A stretch of 64,000 nucleotides of DNA from Streptococcus australis (GTDB lineage Bacteria; Bacillota; Bacilli; Lactobacillales; Streptococcaceae). The position numbers were made by a program, and so were the translations under genes. The notes beneath the pieces were generated by a model. It was not told where the DNA came from. It worked only from the letters and a program-made list of their open reading frames with translations, and searched no databases. Of the stretch, positions 34,105 through 45,293 are shown in pieces. The stretch is taken from NCBI RefSeq assembly GCF_901543175.1, contig NZ_LR594040.1, forward strand, positions 1,054,001-1,118,000. Direction: 5' to 3'. Position 1 is the first letter of the stretch. Each line of letters opens with the position of its first letter.

Positions 34105-34797
34105 TTAATTCAAGGCCTTTAAAAAGGCTAGTAAAACTTGGGCAGAACGACGTCCGGCTTCAATGATAAACTCATCAAATGAGATAGAGGCTTCGTGATT
34201 GGCATTGTCACTCATAGCGCGAATAACTAGGAAAGGTAGGTCAAGAGCCTGAGCTGCCTGAGCAATGGCTGCCCCTTCCATTTCAACTGCTAAAACATCT
34301 GGAAAGTGGGACTTGATACTAGCAATCTTATCATCTCCAGCTATAAAACTGTCCCCTGTAGCAATCAAGCCTAGGTGCCAAGTCTGCTCTAATTGAGATA
34401 AACTTTCTTGAATCCTAGCGATAAAGTTCTTATCGGATTCAAAGTAAAGAGGTTGACCAGCCATCTGACCATAAGCATAGCCAAATGCAGTCACGTCCAC
34501 ATCATGATAGACTAGTTTATCCGCAATCACGACATCACCAACAGCAATCCCTTCTGCAAGAGCACCTGCTGATCCTGTATTGATGATGGCTTCTACTTGA
34601 AAATGGTCAGCTAACACCGCTACACTCATAGCCGACATGACCTTTCCAATCCCACTCTGAACTAGGACAACTTCTGTCTTGCCAATAATTCCAGTGTAGT
34701 AAGTATTTCCCAAGACCTGAACTTCTTGAGGTTTATCCAAATTCTGAGTTAAATGTATCAGCTCTTCTGGCATGGCAGCAATGATTCCAATTTTCAT
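34105..34797 (-). CDS. mtnN: 5'-methylthioadenosine/S-adenosylhomocysteine nucleosidase
   Basis: Splits methylthioadenosine and SAH, recycling methyl-cycle by-products and feeding LuxS/AI-2. The 230-residue protein contains GIIAAMPEEL, NTGSAGAL, the VEMEGAA substrate motif and the RAMSDNAN catalytic aspartate segment. ATG at 34797 is chosen (MKIGIIAAMPEE); the frame begins 5 codons earlier but has no ribosome site. It sits in the order glmU-Nudix-macP-mtnN known in pneumococcus. Confidence 0.95.
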   Translation of the reverse strand: MKIGIIAAMPEELIHLTQNLDKPQEVQVLGNTYYTGIIGKTEVVLVQSGIGKVMSAMSVAVLADHFQVEAIINTGSAGALAEGIAVGDVVIADKLVYHDVDVTAFGYAYGQMAGQPLYFESDKNFIARIQESLSQLEQTWHLGLIATGDSFIAGDDKIASIKSHFPDVLAVEMEGAAIAQAAQALDLPFLVIRAMSDNANHEASISFDEFIIEAGRRSAQVLLAFLKALN

Positions 34798-34812
34798 TTC
34801 ATGTCCTTTCAA

Positions 34813-35124
34813 TTACAAGAGTTTCATCGCCAAAATTAACAAAATCAAGAGTAGAATGACTGCAAATAAGATGCGATTGAGTTTCGAATTAAAAACATTT
34901 CTCTTAGTGTTCTCAATGCGACGGCTCTTATGAATCGTTGGTTCTACTTCGATTGTAAGTGTATCTTGACTAAAACCGTTGTCTCTAGAACGTGAATAGC
35001 CAAAATGTTGTGAAGCAGTTGGCAGGATTTTGGTTTCCTCATCATCTTGGAGGGGTGGTCCTGAGATTTTCTCACCACGATTGGCACGTTCAATCATTTC
35101 ATCTGTTAATAAAGGTTTTCCCAT
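34813..35124 (-). CDS. macP: MacP-like activator of the class A penicillin-binding protein PBP2a
   Basis: A 103-residue bitopic membrane protein: cytosolic N-terminal part (1-80) and a single C-terminal transmembrane segment (about 84-101, [16 protein letters not shown]). In pneumococcus MacP activates PBP2a and is phosphorylated on a threonine by the kinase StkP. Here the acidic DDEETKILP segment has Thr31 in the matching place. Gene order around it (glmU, Nudix, this gene, mtnN) supports the call. It is the small gene most likely missed by a routine annotation. Confidence 0.85.
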   Translation of the reverse strand: MGKPLLTDEMIERANRGEKISGPPLQDDEETKILPTASQHFGYSRSRDNGFSQDTLTIEVEPTIHKSRRIENTKRNVFNSKLNRILFAVILLLILLILAMKLL

Positions 35125-35135
35125 AGGTTGCTCCT

Positions 35136-35681
35136 CTATTTCTTTTGTAGTTCCCAGTACTGGATCGCCATGATAGTCTTGGCATCACAGATATGACCTG
35201 ACTGGATCAGGTTCTTGGCCTCCTCTAGACTCACTTCTAGGACTTCCAAGGTTTCATCATCATCTTGCGGACGAGGATTATCTACCTTAGTTAAATCACT
35301 TGCTAGGTAGAGTTTTAATTTTTCATTGCAAAAACCAATTGCTGAATAGAAATCGTATAAGAGTTCTAACTTACCTGTGTAGGCAACTTCCTCTTCTAGT
35401 TCTCGAAGGGCGGCTGCCATAGGATCAGCATTTTCACCAATTTCAAGTTTCCCAGCAGGAATCTCATAAGAGACAGCCTCGATAGTCTTTCGGTATTGCT
35501 TAACGAGGACAATTTTATCCTCAGCTGTCACGGCTAGAACACAAACGGCTCCATTGTGAAAAATCAAGTCACGTTGAGCAGTTCCTTTTCCTTCTGGCAG
35601 TTCCACCTGATCTTGCACCAGTTTAAAGATAGGACCTTGATAGATTTCCTTCCGGCTAATCGTTTTTTCTTCAAATTCCAT
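35136..35681 (-). CDS. Nudix hydrolase, ADP-ribose pyrophosphatase-like
   Basis: A 181-residue NudF-type enzyme that cleaves ADP-ribose or similar sugar nucleotides. The Nudix box is visible from [11 protein letters not shown] through [15 protein letters not shown] (R-E-L-E-E-E-V). The upstream VVKQYR and PAGKLE segments are typical of the ADP-ribose subgroup. It sits between glmU (9 bases away) and macP, in one operon. The physiological substrate is not proven. Confidence 0.88.
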   Translation of the reverse strand: MEFEEKTISRKEIYQGPIFKLVQDQVELPEGKGTAQRDLIFHNGAVCVLAVTAEDKIVLVKQYRKTIEAVSYEIPAGKLEIGENADPMAAALRELEEEVAYTGKLELLYDFYSAIGFCNEKLKLYLASDLTKVDNPRPQDDDETLEVLEVSLEEAKNLIQSGHICDAKTIMAIQYWELQKK

Positions 35682-35690
35682 AATCAGTTC

Positions 35691-37085
<1,395 letters not shown>

Positions 37086-37101
37086 CTAAAAATTCCCTTA
37101 T

Positions 37102-37110
37102 ATTATACCA
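37102..37110 (-). promoter_or_regulatory. Extended -10 promoter of the glmU operon
   Basis: Minus-strand TGGTATAAT, 32 bases before the glmU start. Confidence 0.6.
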
Positions 37111-37191
37111 TATTTTTACTTTTAAAGAACAAACAAACAGGTACTTTCCTGAAAATCTCCCCTACTTGTCTACATTTCTGAGTTGTTTCCT

Positions 37192-37220
37192 TTGATTTTT
37201 TTTAGATTTTACGATAAACT
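37192..37220 (+). promoter_or_regulatory. Promoter of the GH25 gene, implying a very short leader
   Basis: -35 TTGATT (37192-37197), 17-bp spacer, -10 TAAACT (37215-37220). The expected start, near 37227, is only about 2 bases before the ATG (37229). No Shine-Dalgarno is present. Confidence 0.55.
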
Positions 37221-37228
37221 AAATAGAT

Positions 37229-38029
37229 ATGAGAAAACAGATTCATCCTGCTATTATTTTTAGTTTATTTGGAATTTTCATAGCGATTTTACTCCTCAAC
37301 AAACCAAGTTTTGAGGACCATCCCGTCAAGTCAAAACCAAATGCTGTTCAGGTTGAAAATCAGGCCTTGCATAATCTTGACAAACCTATTATTGATGTCT
37401 CTGGTTGGCAAAGACCTGAGGAAATCAACTACGACACCTTATCTCAAAACATTTCTGGTGTTATCGTTCGCGTGCACAATGGGGCACAGCACACTGAAAC
37501 AAATGATGCTGCCTTTATCAATGGTGTCGATAAAGCCTATAAAAATCACATTGCAGAATTTCAAAAACGTAATGTCCCTGTGGGTGTGTATGCTTACGTA
37601 GCTGGAAAAAGTAAAGAAGATATGGAAAAGGCCGCTGAAGTCTTCTACAATGCTGCTTCTCCCTACAATCCTAGCTACTACTGGTTAGACGTTGAAGAAA
37701 AAACAATGTCCAATATGAATGAAGGTGTTGAAGCTTTTCGTGCCAAACTGGAATCTTTAGGCGCTAAAAACATTGGCATCTATATTGGAGTTTACTTTAT
37801 GCAAGAGCACAGTATCAATACAGATAAGTTCACTGCTATTTGGATTCCTTCCTATGGAACTGACTCTGGTTATTTTGAAACTAAGCCAAATACGGATCTG
37901 GACTACGATCTCCACCAGTACACTTCTAAAGGAAGAATTGCAGGATTTGAACATCATTTGGACATCAATTTGATTTCTACTGCTAAAGAGAAGGAAGAAA
38001 CCTTCAGAAAGCTATTTTTAAGACCATAA
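37229..38029 (+). CDS. GH25 family muramidase (lysozyme-like), membrane-anchored
   Basis: Cuts the glycan backbone of peptidoglycan. The 266-residue protein has an N-terminal anchor (about 6-25) and a GH25 domain (about 50-260). The DVSGWQ start of the barrel, and the catalytic acidic pair in YWLDVEEK, are present. No cell-wall anchor or choline-binding repeats are visible. It is followed by a terminator and then the DUF368 gene. Its mRNA seems to lack a leader. Confidence 0.87.
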   Translation: MRKQIHPAIIFSLFGIFIAILLLNKPSFEDHPVKSKPNAVQVENQALHNLDKPIIDVSGWQRPEEINYDTLSQNISGVIVRVHNGAQHTETNDAAFINGVDKAYKNHIAEFQKRNVPVGVYAYVAGKSKEDMEKAAEVFYNAASPYNPSYYWLDVEEKTMSNMNEGVEAFRAKLESLGAKNIGIYIGVYFMQEHSINTDKFTAIWIPSYGTDSGYFETKPNTDLDYDLHQYTSKGRIAGFEHHLDINLISTAKEKEETFRKLFLRP

Positions 38030-38030
38030 G

Positions 38031-38068
38031 ACAAGTGAAAATAACAAACTTTTTCACTTGTTTTTTCA
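38031..38068 (+). terminator. Terminator after the GH25 gene
   Basis: ACAAGTGAAAA (38031-38041) pairs with TTTTCACTTGT (38051-38061), followed by TTTTT. Confidence 0.8.
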
Positions 38069-38083
38069 TTTTTTTGCCGTCTG

Positions 38084-38092
38084 TGTTATAAT
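38084..38092 (+). promoter_or_regulatory. Extended -10 promoter of the DUF368 gene
   Basis: TGTTATAAT, 43 bases before the ATG at 38135. Confidence 0.55.
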
Positions 38093-38134
38093 TGAAAGCA
38101 TAGAGAAGAATTTTATGAAATTGAGGATTTTATT

Positions 38135-38977
38135 ATGTTTTCATGGATTGCACGAGTTATTAAAGGAATCGTCATCGCCTTAGGATTTATCTTACCTGGA
38201 ATTTCTGGAGGAGTTCTGGCTGCAATATTAGGTATCTACGAGCGAATGATCGGCTTTCTAGCTCATCCTTTTAAGGATTTCAAAACAAATGTCTTTTACT
38301 TTATACCAGTAGCTATTGGGATGTTGCTAGGTATTGGTTTGTTTTCTTATCCAATCGAATATTTGCTAGAAAATTACCAAGTCTATGTTTTATGGAGTTT
38401 TGCAGGAGCTATCATTGGTACAGTACCTAGCCTCCTTAAAGAATCTACTCGGGAGTCTGATCGTGATAAGATTGACCTAGTCTGGTTCTGGACTACCTTT
38501 ATCATTTCTGGGTTGGGTCTTTACGCTCTCAATTTTGTCGTAGGATCACTCAGCGCAAGTTTTGCAAACTTCATCTTAGCGGGTACTCTTTTAGCTCTGG
38601 GTGTCTTGGTCCCTGGTTTAAGTCCGTCAAACCTACTCTTGATTTTGGGACTGTATGCTCCTATGCTAACTGGTTTTAAAACCTTTGATTTATTTGGAAC
38701 CTTCCTTCCTATCGGCATTGGTGCAGGAGCAACCCTCGTTATCTTTTCAAAATTGATGGACCATGCCTTGAACAACTATCACTCTCGTGTTTATCACTTT
38801 ATCATTGGCATTGTTCTTTCAAGTACTCTTTTAATTTTGATTCCAAACGATGGAAATGCTGAAAGTATCCAGTACTCTGGACTTTCCGTTGTGAGCTATG
38901 TTCTCGTTGCCTTCTTCTTTGCGCTTGGTATCTGGCTTGGTATCTGGATGAGTCAATTGGAGGATAAGTATAAATAA
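38135..38977 (+). CDS. DUF368 membrane protein, candidate undecaprenyl-phosphate translocase (PopT type)
   Basis: The DUF368 family has been linked to recycling of the C55-P lipid carrier across the membrane. The 280-residue protein has about eight to ten hydrophobic segments, and the two symmetric GISGG/PGLSPS-type motifs (LPGISGGVLAAILGIYERM near 21-39 and VPGLSPSNLLLILGLYAPM near 165-183) are clear. That internal repeat is the family signature. GAGGA ribosome site precedes ATG at 38135. Its stop overlaps the ATG of ybaK by one base. Confidence 0.85.
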   Translation: MFSWIARVIKGIVIALGFILPGISGGVLAAILGIYERMIGFLAHPFKDFKTNVFYFIPVAIGMLLGIGLFSYPIEYLLENYQVYVLWSFAGAIIGTVPSLLKESTRESDRDKIDLVWFWTTFIISGLGLYALNFVVGSLSASFANFILAGTLLALGVLVPGLSPSNLLLILGLYAPMLTGFKTFDLFGTFLPIGIGAGATLVIFSKLMDHALNNYHSRVYHFIIGIVLSSTLLILIPNDGNAESIQYSGLSVVSYVLVAFFFALGIWLGIWMSQLEDKYK

Positions 38978-39459
38978 TGGCAAAAAAAGTCAAGATTAAA
39001 AAAACCTTGGTCGAACAAATCTTGACCAAGGCAGGCATTGAGCATACAGGCATTCAAATCAATGCGCTTGAAGGAGAACTTCCTCCTGAATACGACAGAA
39101 AACAGATATTTAAAACATTGGCACTTTTGGGAGACAAGACGGGACCAATCATCGGAATCATCCCCATAACAGAACACCTCGCCGAGAAAAAACTAGCAAA
39201 GGTTTCTGGCAATAAAAAAGTGAGCATGATTCCACAAAAAGACTTAGAAAAAACGACAGGTTATATTCACGGCGCTAATAACCCCGTAGGCATTCGCCAA
39301 AAACACAATTATCCAATTTTTATTGATCAGACTGCTTTGGATTTGGACCAAATGATCGTTTCTGCTGGGGAAGTCGGACATAGCATCATCATACGCCCTC
39401 GAGACTTGGCCAGCTTTGTAAAAGCGGATTTTGCTGATATCTTGGAGGAAAGTAAGTAA
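38977..39459 (+). CDS. ybaK: YbaK/EbsC family Cys-tRNA(Pro) deacylase
   Basis: Editing enzyme that removes cysteine mischarged on tRNA-Pro. The 160-residue protein carries the conserved lysine in SGNKKVSMI and the GYIHGANNPVGIRQK segment. The ATG shares a base with the preceding stop (TAATG), and its own stop shares a base with the following phosphatase gene in the same way, so three genes are coupled. Confidence 0.9.
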   Translation: MAKKVKIKKTLVEQILTKAGIEHTGIQINALEGELPPEYDRKQIFKTLALLGDKTGPIIGIIPITEHLAEKKLAKVSGNKKVSMIPQKDLEKTTGYIHGANNPVGIRQKHNYPIFIDQTALDLDQMIVSAGEVGHSIIIRPRDLASFVKADFADILEESK

Positions 39460-40082
39460 TGAAACTCTATTTTGTCCGTCATGGTCGGACTGTCTGGAAT
39501 CTTGAAGGACGTTTTCAAGGTGCTAGTGGTGACTCGCCCCTTCTTCCAGACTCCATTGACATCCTAAAACAACTGGGGCAGTATCTTAAGGAAATTCCTT
39601 TTGATACGATTTATTCTAGTGATTTACCCAGAGCAGTTAAGTCTGCTGAAATTATCCAAAGTCAACTCCAGACCCCTTGTCCTTTAAAAAGCATTCCTGA
39701 CCTACGTGAATGGCAACTTGGAAAACTTGAAGGTTTAAAAATCGCAACGCTCAATGCGATCTATCCACAACAAATCAAGGCCTTTCGCTCCAATCTGGCT
39801 CAGTTTGATACAAGGATGTTTGAAGCGGAATCCCTTTACAGTACTACCAAACGCACCATTCAATTTATCAAATCTCTGAAAGGAAGTCCGGCTGAAAACA
39901 TTCTAATCGTCGGTCATGGTGCAAATCTCACTGCTAGCCTTCGAACACTTTTAGGTTATAAAGAGGCTCACCTTCGCAAAGATGGAGGCTTGGCCAATGC
40001 TAGTTTGACGATTTTGGAGACTGAGGATTTTGAATCCTTTACTCTCGAAAGATGGAATGACACTTCCTATCAGGAAAAATAA
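39459..40082 (+). CDS. Histidine phosphatase family protein (GpmB-like)
   Basis: A 207-residue phosphohistidine-type phosphatase. The RHG motif VRHGRTVWN (H8) and the second histidine in IVGHGANL are present; the substrate (sugar phosphate, phosphoserine or another) is not defined. Translational coupling to ybaK by TAATG. A terminator at 40085-40115 follows. Confidence 0.87.
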   Translation: MKLYFVRHGRTVWNLEGRFQGASGDSPLLPDSIDILKQLGQYLKEIPFDTIYSSDLPRAVKSAEIIQSQLQTPCPLKSIPDLREWQLGKLEGLKIATLNAIYPQQIKAFRSNLAQFDTRMFEAESLYSTTKRTIQFIKSLKGSPAENILIVGHGANLTASLRTLLGYKEAHLRKDGGLANASLTILETEDFESFTLERWNDTSYQEK

Positions 40083-40084
40083 TG

Positions 40085-40116
40085 GAACTTGATCCCACTG
40101 GTCAAGTTCTTTTTAG
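40085..40116 (+). terminator. Terminator before lysS
   Basis: GAACTTGA (40085-40092) pairs with TCAAGTTC (40102-40109), followed by TTTTTAG. Confidence 0.7.
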
Positions 40117-40152
40117 TTTTCAAAGAATATCCGTGAATTTCTCTGCTATTTA

Positions 40153-40161
40153 TGATAAAAT
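40153..40161 (+). promoter_or_regulatory. Extended -10 promoter of lysS
   Basis: TGATAAAAT, 60 bases before the lysS ATG. No T-box leader is visible. Confidence 0.5.
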
Positions 40162-40211
40162 GGGAGTATCGTAAAAAATGACTCATCGTATCAAATTTTG
40201 AGTAAAATTAG

Positions 40212-41711
<1,500 letters not shown>

Positions 41712-41718
41712 ACTCTTA

Positions 41719-41746
41719 TCCTCTGGCCCTTGCCAGAGGATTTTTA
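41719..41746 (+). terminator. lysS terminator
   Basis: ATCCTCTGGC (41719-41728) pairs with GCCAGAGGAT (41733-41742), followed by TTTTT. Confidence 0.85.
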
Positions 41747-41753
41747 ATACTAA

Positions 41754-41783
41754 AAGAGACTGAGGAAAAACTCAATCTCTTTT
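41754..41783 (-). terminator. Terminator of the amino acid transporter operon
   Basis: AAAGAGA, TGAG, CTCA and TCTCTTT form a stem with one internal mismatch; the minus-strand side continues into T-rich sequence. It lies just past the stop at 41785. Confidence 0.65.
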
Positions 41784-41784
41784 C

Positions 41785-42624
41785 TTATTCTTGATTTTTA
41801 ACTTGACTGGTGGCTACATCTTCCCCAAACCATTTCTGGCTGATTTCCTGGAATTTTCCTTCTTGGTATAGTGAGATAAAGGCTTGGTTCAATGCAGCTA
41901 GCAACGTTTTATCAGCAGGTCTAACACCCACTGCAAAAGCTTCACTTTCAAATCCAGCTGAAAAGACATTGTAGTCACTTAATATCCCTTCAGACTGGAG
42001 GTAGTAATTGGCATAGACACGGTCAATCAACAAGGCATCAATCCGATCATTTTTCAAATCAATCAAGGCTTCATTGAAACTTTGGTATTGATTGGCCTTC
42101 TGATCTTTTACCTGATTTTTTAGCAAATCTGGCTGCGCTTCAAAGTTCAAATAACCAGAAGATCCAGCCTGAGCTCCCAAAACCTTGTTATTCATATCTT
42201 TGACTGACTGGATATTTTGAGATTTTTTAGAAACTAAAATTTGCTGATTTTCCATATAAGGTATGGTAAAGGCGACCTTCTCCCGCCTTTCATCTGTTGC
42301 AGAATAACCATTCCAGATGGCATCAATGGTACCATTTTGTAGTTCGGTTTCTTTCATATCCCAGTCGATGGGTTGAAAATTCACCTGAATTCCAAGTTTT
42401 TCAGAGACAGCTTGGGCTAGGTCTATATCAAAACCTACATATTGACCATTCTTCTCTTCGAATCCCATGGGAACGAAGGTATTGTCAAATCCAATGGTAA
42501 TGCTGCCCTGTTCTTGATATTTGGCCCAATTATCCTGCTTCGGATCACTGACCTTTTGCGTACAAGCTGTCAGGAAGAAGTTAAAGAACAGAGCAAGTAC
42601 AAGGGCAATTTTCTTTCTCTTCAT
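41785..42624 (-). CDS. Amino acid ABC transporter substrate-binding lipoprotein
   Basis: Extracytoplasmic receptor for a polar amino acid, tethered as a lipoprotein. The signal peptide ends in the lipobox FLTAC, with the lipidated cysteine at residue 21. The SBP-3 domain (about 35-265) contains GFDNTFVPMGFEEKNGQYVGFDIDLAQAV, a typical ligand-site start. ATG at 42624 has AGGAGG six bases upstream; the GTG at 42630 overlaps this and is rejected. It is the last gene of permease-ATPase-receptor. Ligand unknown. Confidence 0.9.
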   Translation of the reverse strand: MKRKKIALVLALFFNFFLTACTQKVSDPKQDNWAKYQEQGSITIGFDNTFVPMGFEEKNGQYVGFDIDLAQAVSEKLGIQVNFQPIDWDMKETELQNGTIDAIWNGYSATDERREKVAFTIPYMENQQILVSKKSQNIQSVKDMNNKVLGAQAGSSGYLNFEAQPDLLKNQVKDQKANQYQSFNEALIDLKNDRIDALLIDRVYANYYLQSEGILSDYNVFSAGFESEAFAVGVRPADKTLLAALNQAFISLYQEGKFQEISQKWFGEDVATSQVKNQE

Positions 42625-42633
42625 AGGCACCTC

Positions 42634-43263
42634 CTACTTTGGATCAACCTTAAGGATCTGATCAGCAATGTTTTCCGCAAACTGAAGATCGTGCGTCACA
42701 ACAATCTGGGTCATACCACGCTCTTTATTTTGAAGGATGAGTTTTTCCACTTCTAATCGTAACTCAGGATCTAAGGCTGATGTAGGCTCATCATACCCGA
42801 TAATTTCGGGATCAATCATCATGGCGCGCGCTAAGGCGACACGCTGCTTTTGTCCACCAGATAGTGAGAAAGGATAAGCATCCGCATGTCCAGCTAACCC
42901 AAGTTGTTCTAACAAAACGCGCGCCTTTTTCTCAGCAGCTTCCTTGTCCATATTCATGGTTTTAATAGGTGACAAGATTAAGTTCTCGAAAACTGACAAA
43001 TGCGGAAAGAGTTGAAAGTCTTGGAAAACAAATCCTAGTAGATTACGCTTTTCCAATTCATCTATAGCTAGAGATTCGCCATTATAGTAGATTTCTCCAG
43101 AATCGATGGTCTCCAGGCCAGCTAGCATACGTAATAAGGTGGTCTTTCCGCCTCCTGATGGACCTACGATTGCGAGGATTTGCTTTTCAGGAATAGATAG
43201 ACTGAAATTGGTTAAGATTTGTTTTCCAGCAAAACTCTTGTTAATATTTCGTAATTCTAACAT
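42634..43263 (-). CDS. Amino acid ABC transporter ATP-binding protein
   Basis: A 209-residue ATPase with Walker A GPSGGGKTT, signature LSGGQKQR, Walker [13 protein letters not shown] and H-loop VTHDLQF. ATG at 43263 is the start (MLELRNINKSF). Note YDEP in place of the more common FDEP, a harmless change. It lies between the permease gene (10 bases upstream) and the receptor gene (9 bases downstream). Confidence 0.93.
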   Translation of the reverse strand: MLELRNINKSFAGKQILTNFSLSIPEKQILAIVGPSGGGKTTLLRMLAGLETIDSGEIYYNGESLAIDELEKRNLLGFVFQDFQLFPHLSVFENLILSPIKTMNMDKEAAEKKARVLLEQLGLAGHADAYPFSLSGGQKQRVALARAMMIDPEIIGYDEPTSALDPELRLEVEKLILQNKERGMTQIVVTHDLQFAENIADQILKVDPK

Positions 43264-43273
43264 AGCAGTCCTC

Positions 43274-43915
43274 CTATCTGTAATAACTGTACTTCTTCTC
43301 AAGTTTTTTCGCTACAATGGTCACAAGACCAATCATGATCAAATAAATCGCTCCAGCTAAAAACATAGGAACAAGACTAGCATCCCGATTGGCAGCTGTT
43401 CGACTAGCCAAGATCAAATCTGAAATCCCCAAGGCATAGACCAAAGAAGTATCCTTGACCAAACTCATGACTTCATTAAATACACTAGGTAGAACAATTT
43501 TGGTCACCTGTGGTAAGATAATATAGCGCACTGTGGCAAAAGGGCTAAACTTCAAGACCTTAGCAGCCTCATATTGACCCTTAGGAATGGTATCAATCCC
43601 CCCACGGAAGATTTCAGCAAAGTAAGCTGCATAATTCAAAACAAAGGCAATAATAGCCGCAGGAAGGCGATCCAAACGAATCCCAATATTTGGGAGCACA
43701 TAATAGATAAAGATCAATTGCAAGAGCAAGGGTGTTCCCCGCATGATCCAGATATAAATGTTGATCAGATAATGGAGGAGTTTCCAATGGACTTGCAAGG
43801 CAAATGCAATCAAAACGCCCAAGGGAATAGAAAAAATCAAGACCAGTACAAAAACCTGTAAAGTCATGCTTGCACCGCTCAATAAACTCGGTAATATCTC
43901 AAATAAATAAGACAT
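43274..43915 (-). CDS. Amino acid ABC transporter permease
   Basis: A 213-residue inner-membrane permease of the HisM/GlnP type with about five transmembrane segments and the EAA loop AAYFAEIFRGGIDTIPKGQYEAAKVL. ATG at 43915 (MSYLFEILPS) has a GGAGGT site; the earlier frame starts within the promoter. It leads the transporter operon, from an extended -10 promoter (TGCTATAAT, minus strand, 43944-43952). Confidence 0.92.
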   Translation of the reverse strand: MSYLFEILPSLLSGASMTLQVFVLVLIFSIPLGVLIAFALQVHWKLLHYLINIYIWIMRGTPLLLQLIFIYYVLPNIGIRLDRLPAAIIAFVLNYAAYFAEIFRGGIDTIPKGQYEAAKVLKFSPFATVRYIILPQVTKIVLPSVFNEVMSLVKDTSLVYALGISDLILASRTAANRDASLVPMFLAGAIYLIMIGLVTIVAKKLEKKYSYYR

Positions 43916-43943
43916 ACTGCACCTCCTAAAAATAATTATTCCT

Positions 43944-43952
43944 ATTATAGCA
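43944..43952 (-). promoter_or_regulatory. Extended -10 promoter of the amino acid transporter operon
   Basis: Minus-strand TGCTATAAT, 29 bases before the permease ATG. Confidence 0.6.
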
Positions 43953-44013
43953 TAAATAAACAATTTAGCAAGGGTTATTGTAAAAAAATTCTGTTTCCTT
44001 TTGAAAATAAAAA

Positions 44014-44045
44014 AACCGCATCCATCAAAATGACTAGATACAGTT
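44014..44045 (-). terminator. Terminator of the TPR gene
   Basis: Minus strand: AACTGTATC pairs with GATGCGGTT over nine pairs (two G-U), followed by a run of T. It lies 18 bases past the stop at 44064. Confidence 0.75.
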
Positions 44046-44063
44046 TTGCTTTATAGGATATTT

Positions 44064-45293
44064 TTAAAGTGTTTCTAGCAGTTCTTGCATCTGAACATCA
44101 TCTGGAATCAGTTTTAAATATAACTCTGCTTGAGTCTTAGCTTCTTCAAAATACCCCAATTCACGCAAGAGATAAGTATATTGTTCCAGAAACTCTGGAT
44201 TGTCCTTGAGGTCAGACGACAGTTCTTGATAGAGCTCATAGGCCCTATCTAAATCCTCGATTTCCTGATAAGAACGGGCAATCATCCACTTGGTCAAGAC
44301 GTTTTCAGGTTCTTGACTTTGGAGAGCGATAATGTCCTCAAACCGCTCTTGTTCCATATAAATGGTTGCAAGGCGAAGGAATATTTCTTCTGTATCCTCT
44401 GCATCTTCTTTTGCAGTAAGGAGAAAGTCCTCCGCACCGCTAGGATCATGTAATTCATACGAGAACTGAGAAGCAGCTAGTAAGAGACGAGTTTCAAATG
44501 GATTTTTCTCCAAACCCTGTTTAGCGATACGGAGAGCTTCTTCTATCTGATGTTCCTTGTGCAAGGATTGACTATAACCATACTCATATCCCTCAAAATC
44601 TGGCGAAATGGTATCAATCTGCTTAAAGTAGAGAGCTGATTTTTGATACTCTTCTTGGTCAAAGTAAAGACTAGCCAGTTCAAAGGCAGTTTGGTCATCG
44701 TATTCTAGTTCTAAAGCTTTTTCTAAGAATTCTGTAGCAGCTTCAAACTTGCCTAACTGGGCATAAGCGTAGCCAATTCGTTGGTAGGTTGAGACACTCG
44801 TTTGCTCATAGATGGAGCGATTGTCTAATTGGGCATAGCCCTGAATAGCTTCCTGATAATTTCCTAACTCACTATCCAACTCAGCCAGACCAAAAACTAA
44901 TAACGGTTCATCTGAGTAGTTTAAGGCCTCCAGTAACTTTTCACGTGATACATCTGTCAATCCTTCCAACTGATAGAGATCAGCCTTCAAGGCCAAAGCC
45001 GATACATACCAATCATTATCAGGTGTAATTTCCTCGAGATAGGCAAAGGCTTCCTCAACATTGCCATCCTCACTTGCAATTGCAGCTAAGTTCAGATTCA
45101 CTTCTGGAAATTCTGACACAATTTTTAGATAAATTTCCTTGGCTTGAGGATAAAAGCCAATTCCCTCTAGATAGCTTGCTAGTTCGTAGAGAACTTCACT
45201 TGAATCAGTTTCAAGTGCTTTGCGAAAATACTGATCCGCCTTGGTTAAATCCTGTTCATCCAAAGCCTGGAGCATGCGTTGACTATTGTTCAC
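44064..45293 (-). CDS. Tetratricopeptide repeat protein
   Basis: A 409-residue cytosolic protein built almost entirely of TPR helices (about 10-12 repeats with the W/L-G-Y-A-F-A-P type spacing), so a scaffold for protein contacts. No catalytic domain. The start is taken as GTG at 45293 (reads NNSQRMLQAL next) because GGGGAGG sits nine bases before it. The frame runs further upstream into the AI-2E gene, and an internal ATG at 45275 is the alternative. It overlaps the end of the AI-2E family gene by 11 bases. Confidence 0.82.
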   Translation of the reverse strand: MNNSQRMLQALDEQDLTKADQYFRKALETDSSEVLYELASYLEGIGFYPQAKEIYLKIVSEFPEVNLNLAAIASEDGNVEEAFAYLEEITPDNDWYVSALALKADLYQLEGLTDVSREKLLEALNYSDEPLLVFGLAELDSELGNYQEAIQGYAQLDNRSIYEQTSVSTYQRIGYAYAQLGKFEAATEFLEKALELEYDDQTAFELASLYFDQEEYQKSALYFKQIDTISPDFEGYEYGYSQSLHKEHQIEEALRIAKQGLEKNPFETRLLLAASQFSYELHDPSGAEDFLLTAKEDAEDTEEIFLRLATIYMEQERFEDIIALQSQEPENVLTKWMIARSYQEIEDLDRAYELYQELSSDLKDNPEFLEQYTYLLRELGYFEEAKTQAELYLKLIPDDVQMQELLETL

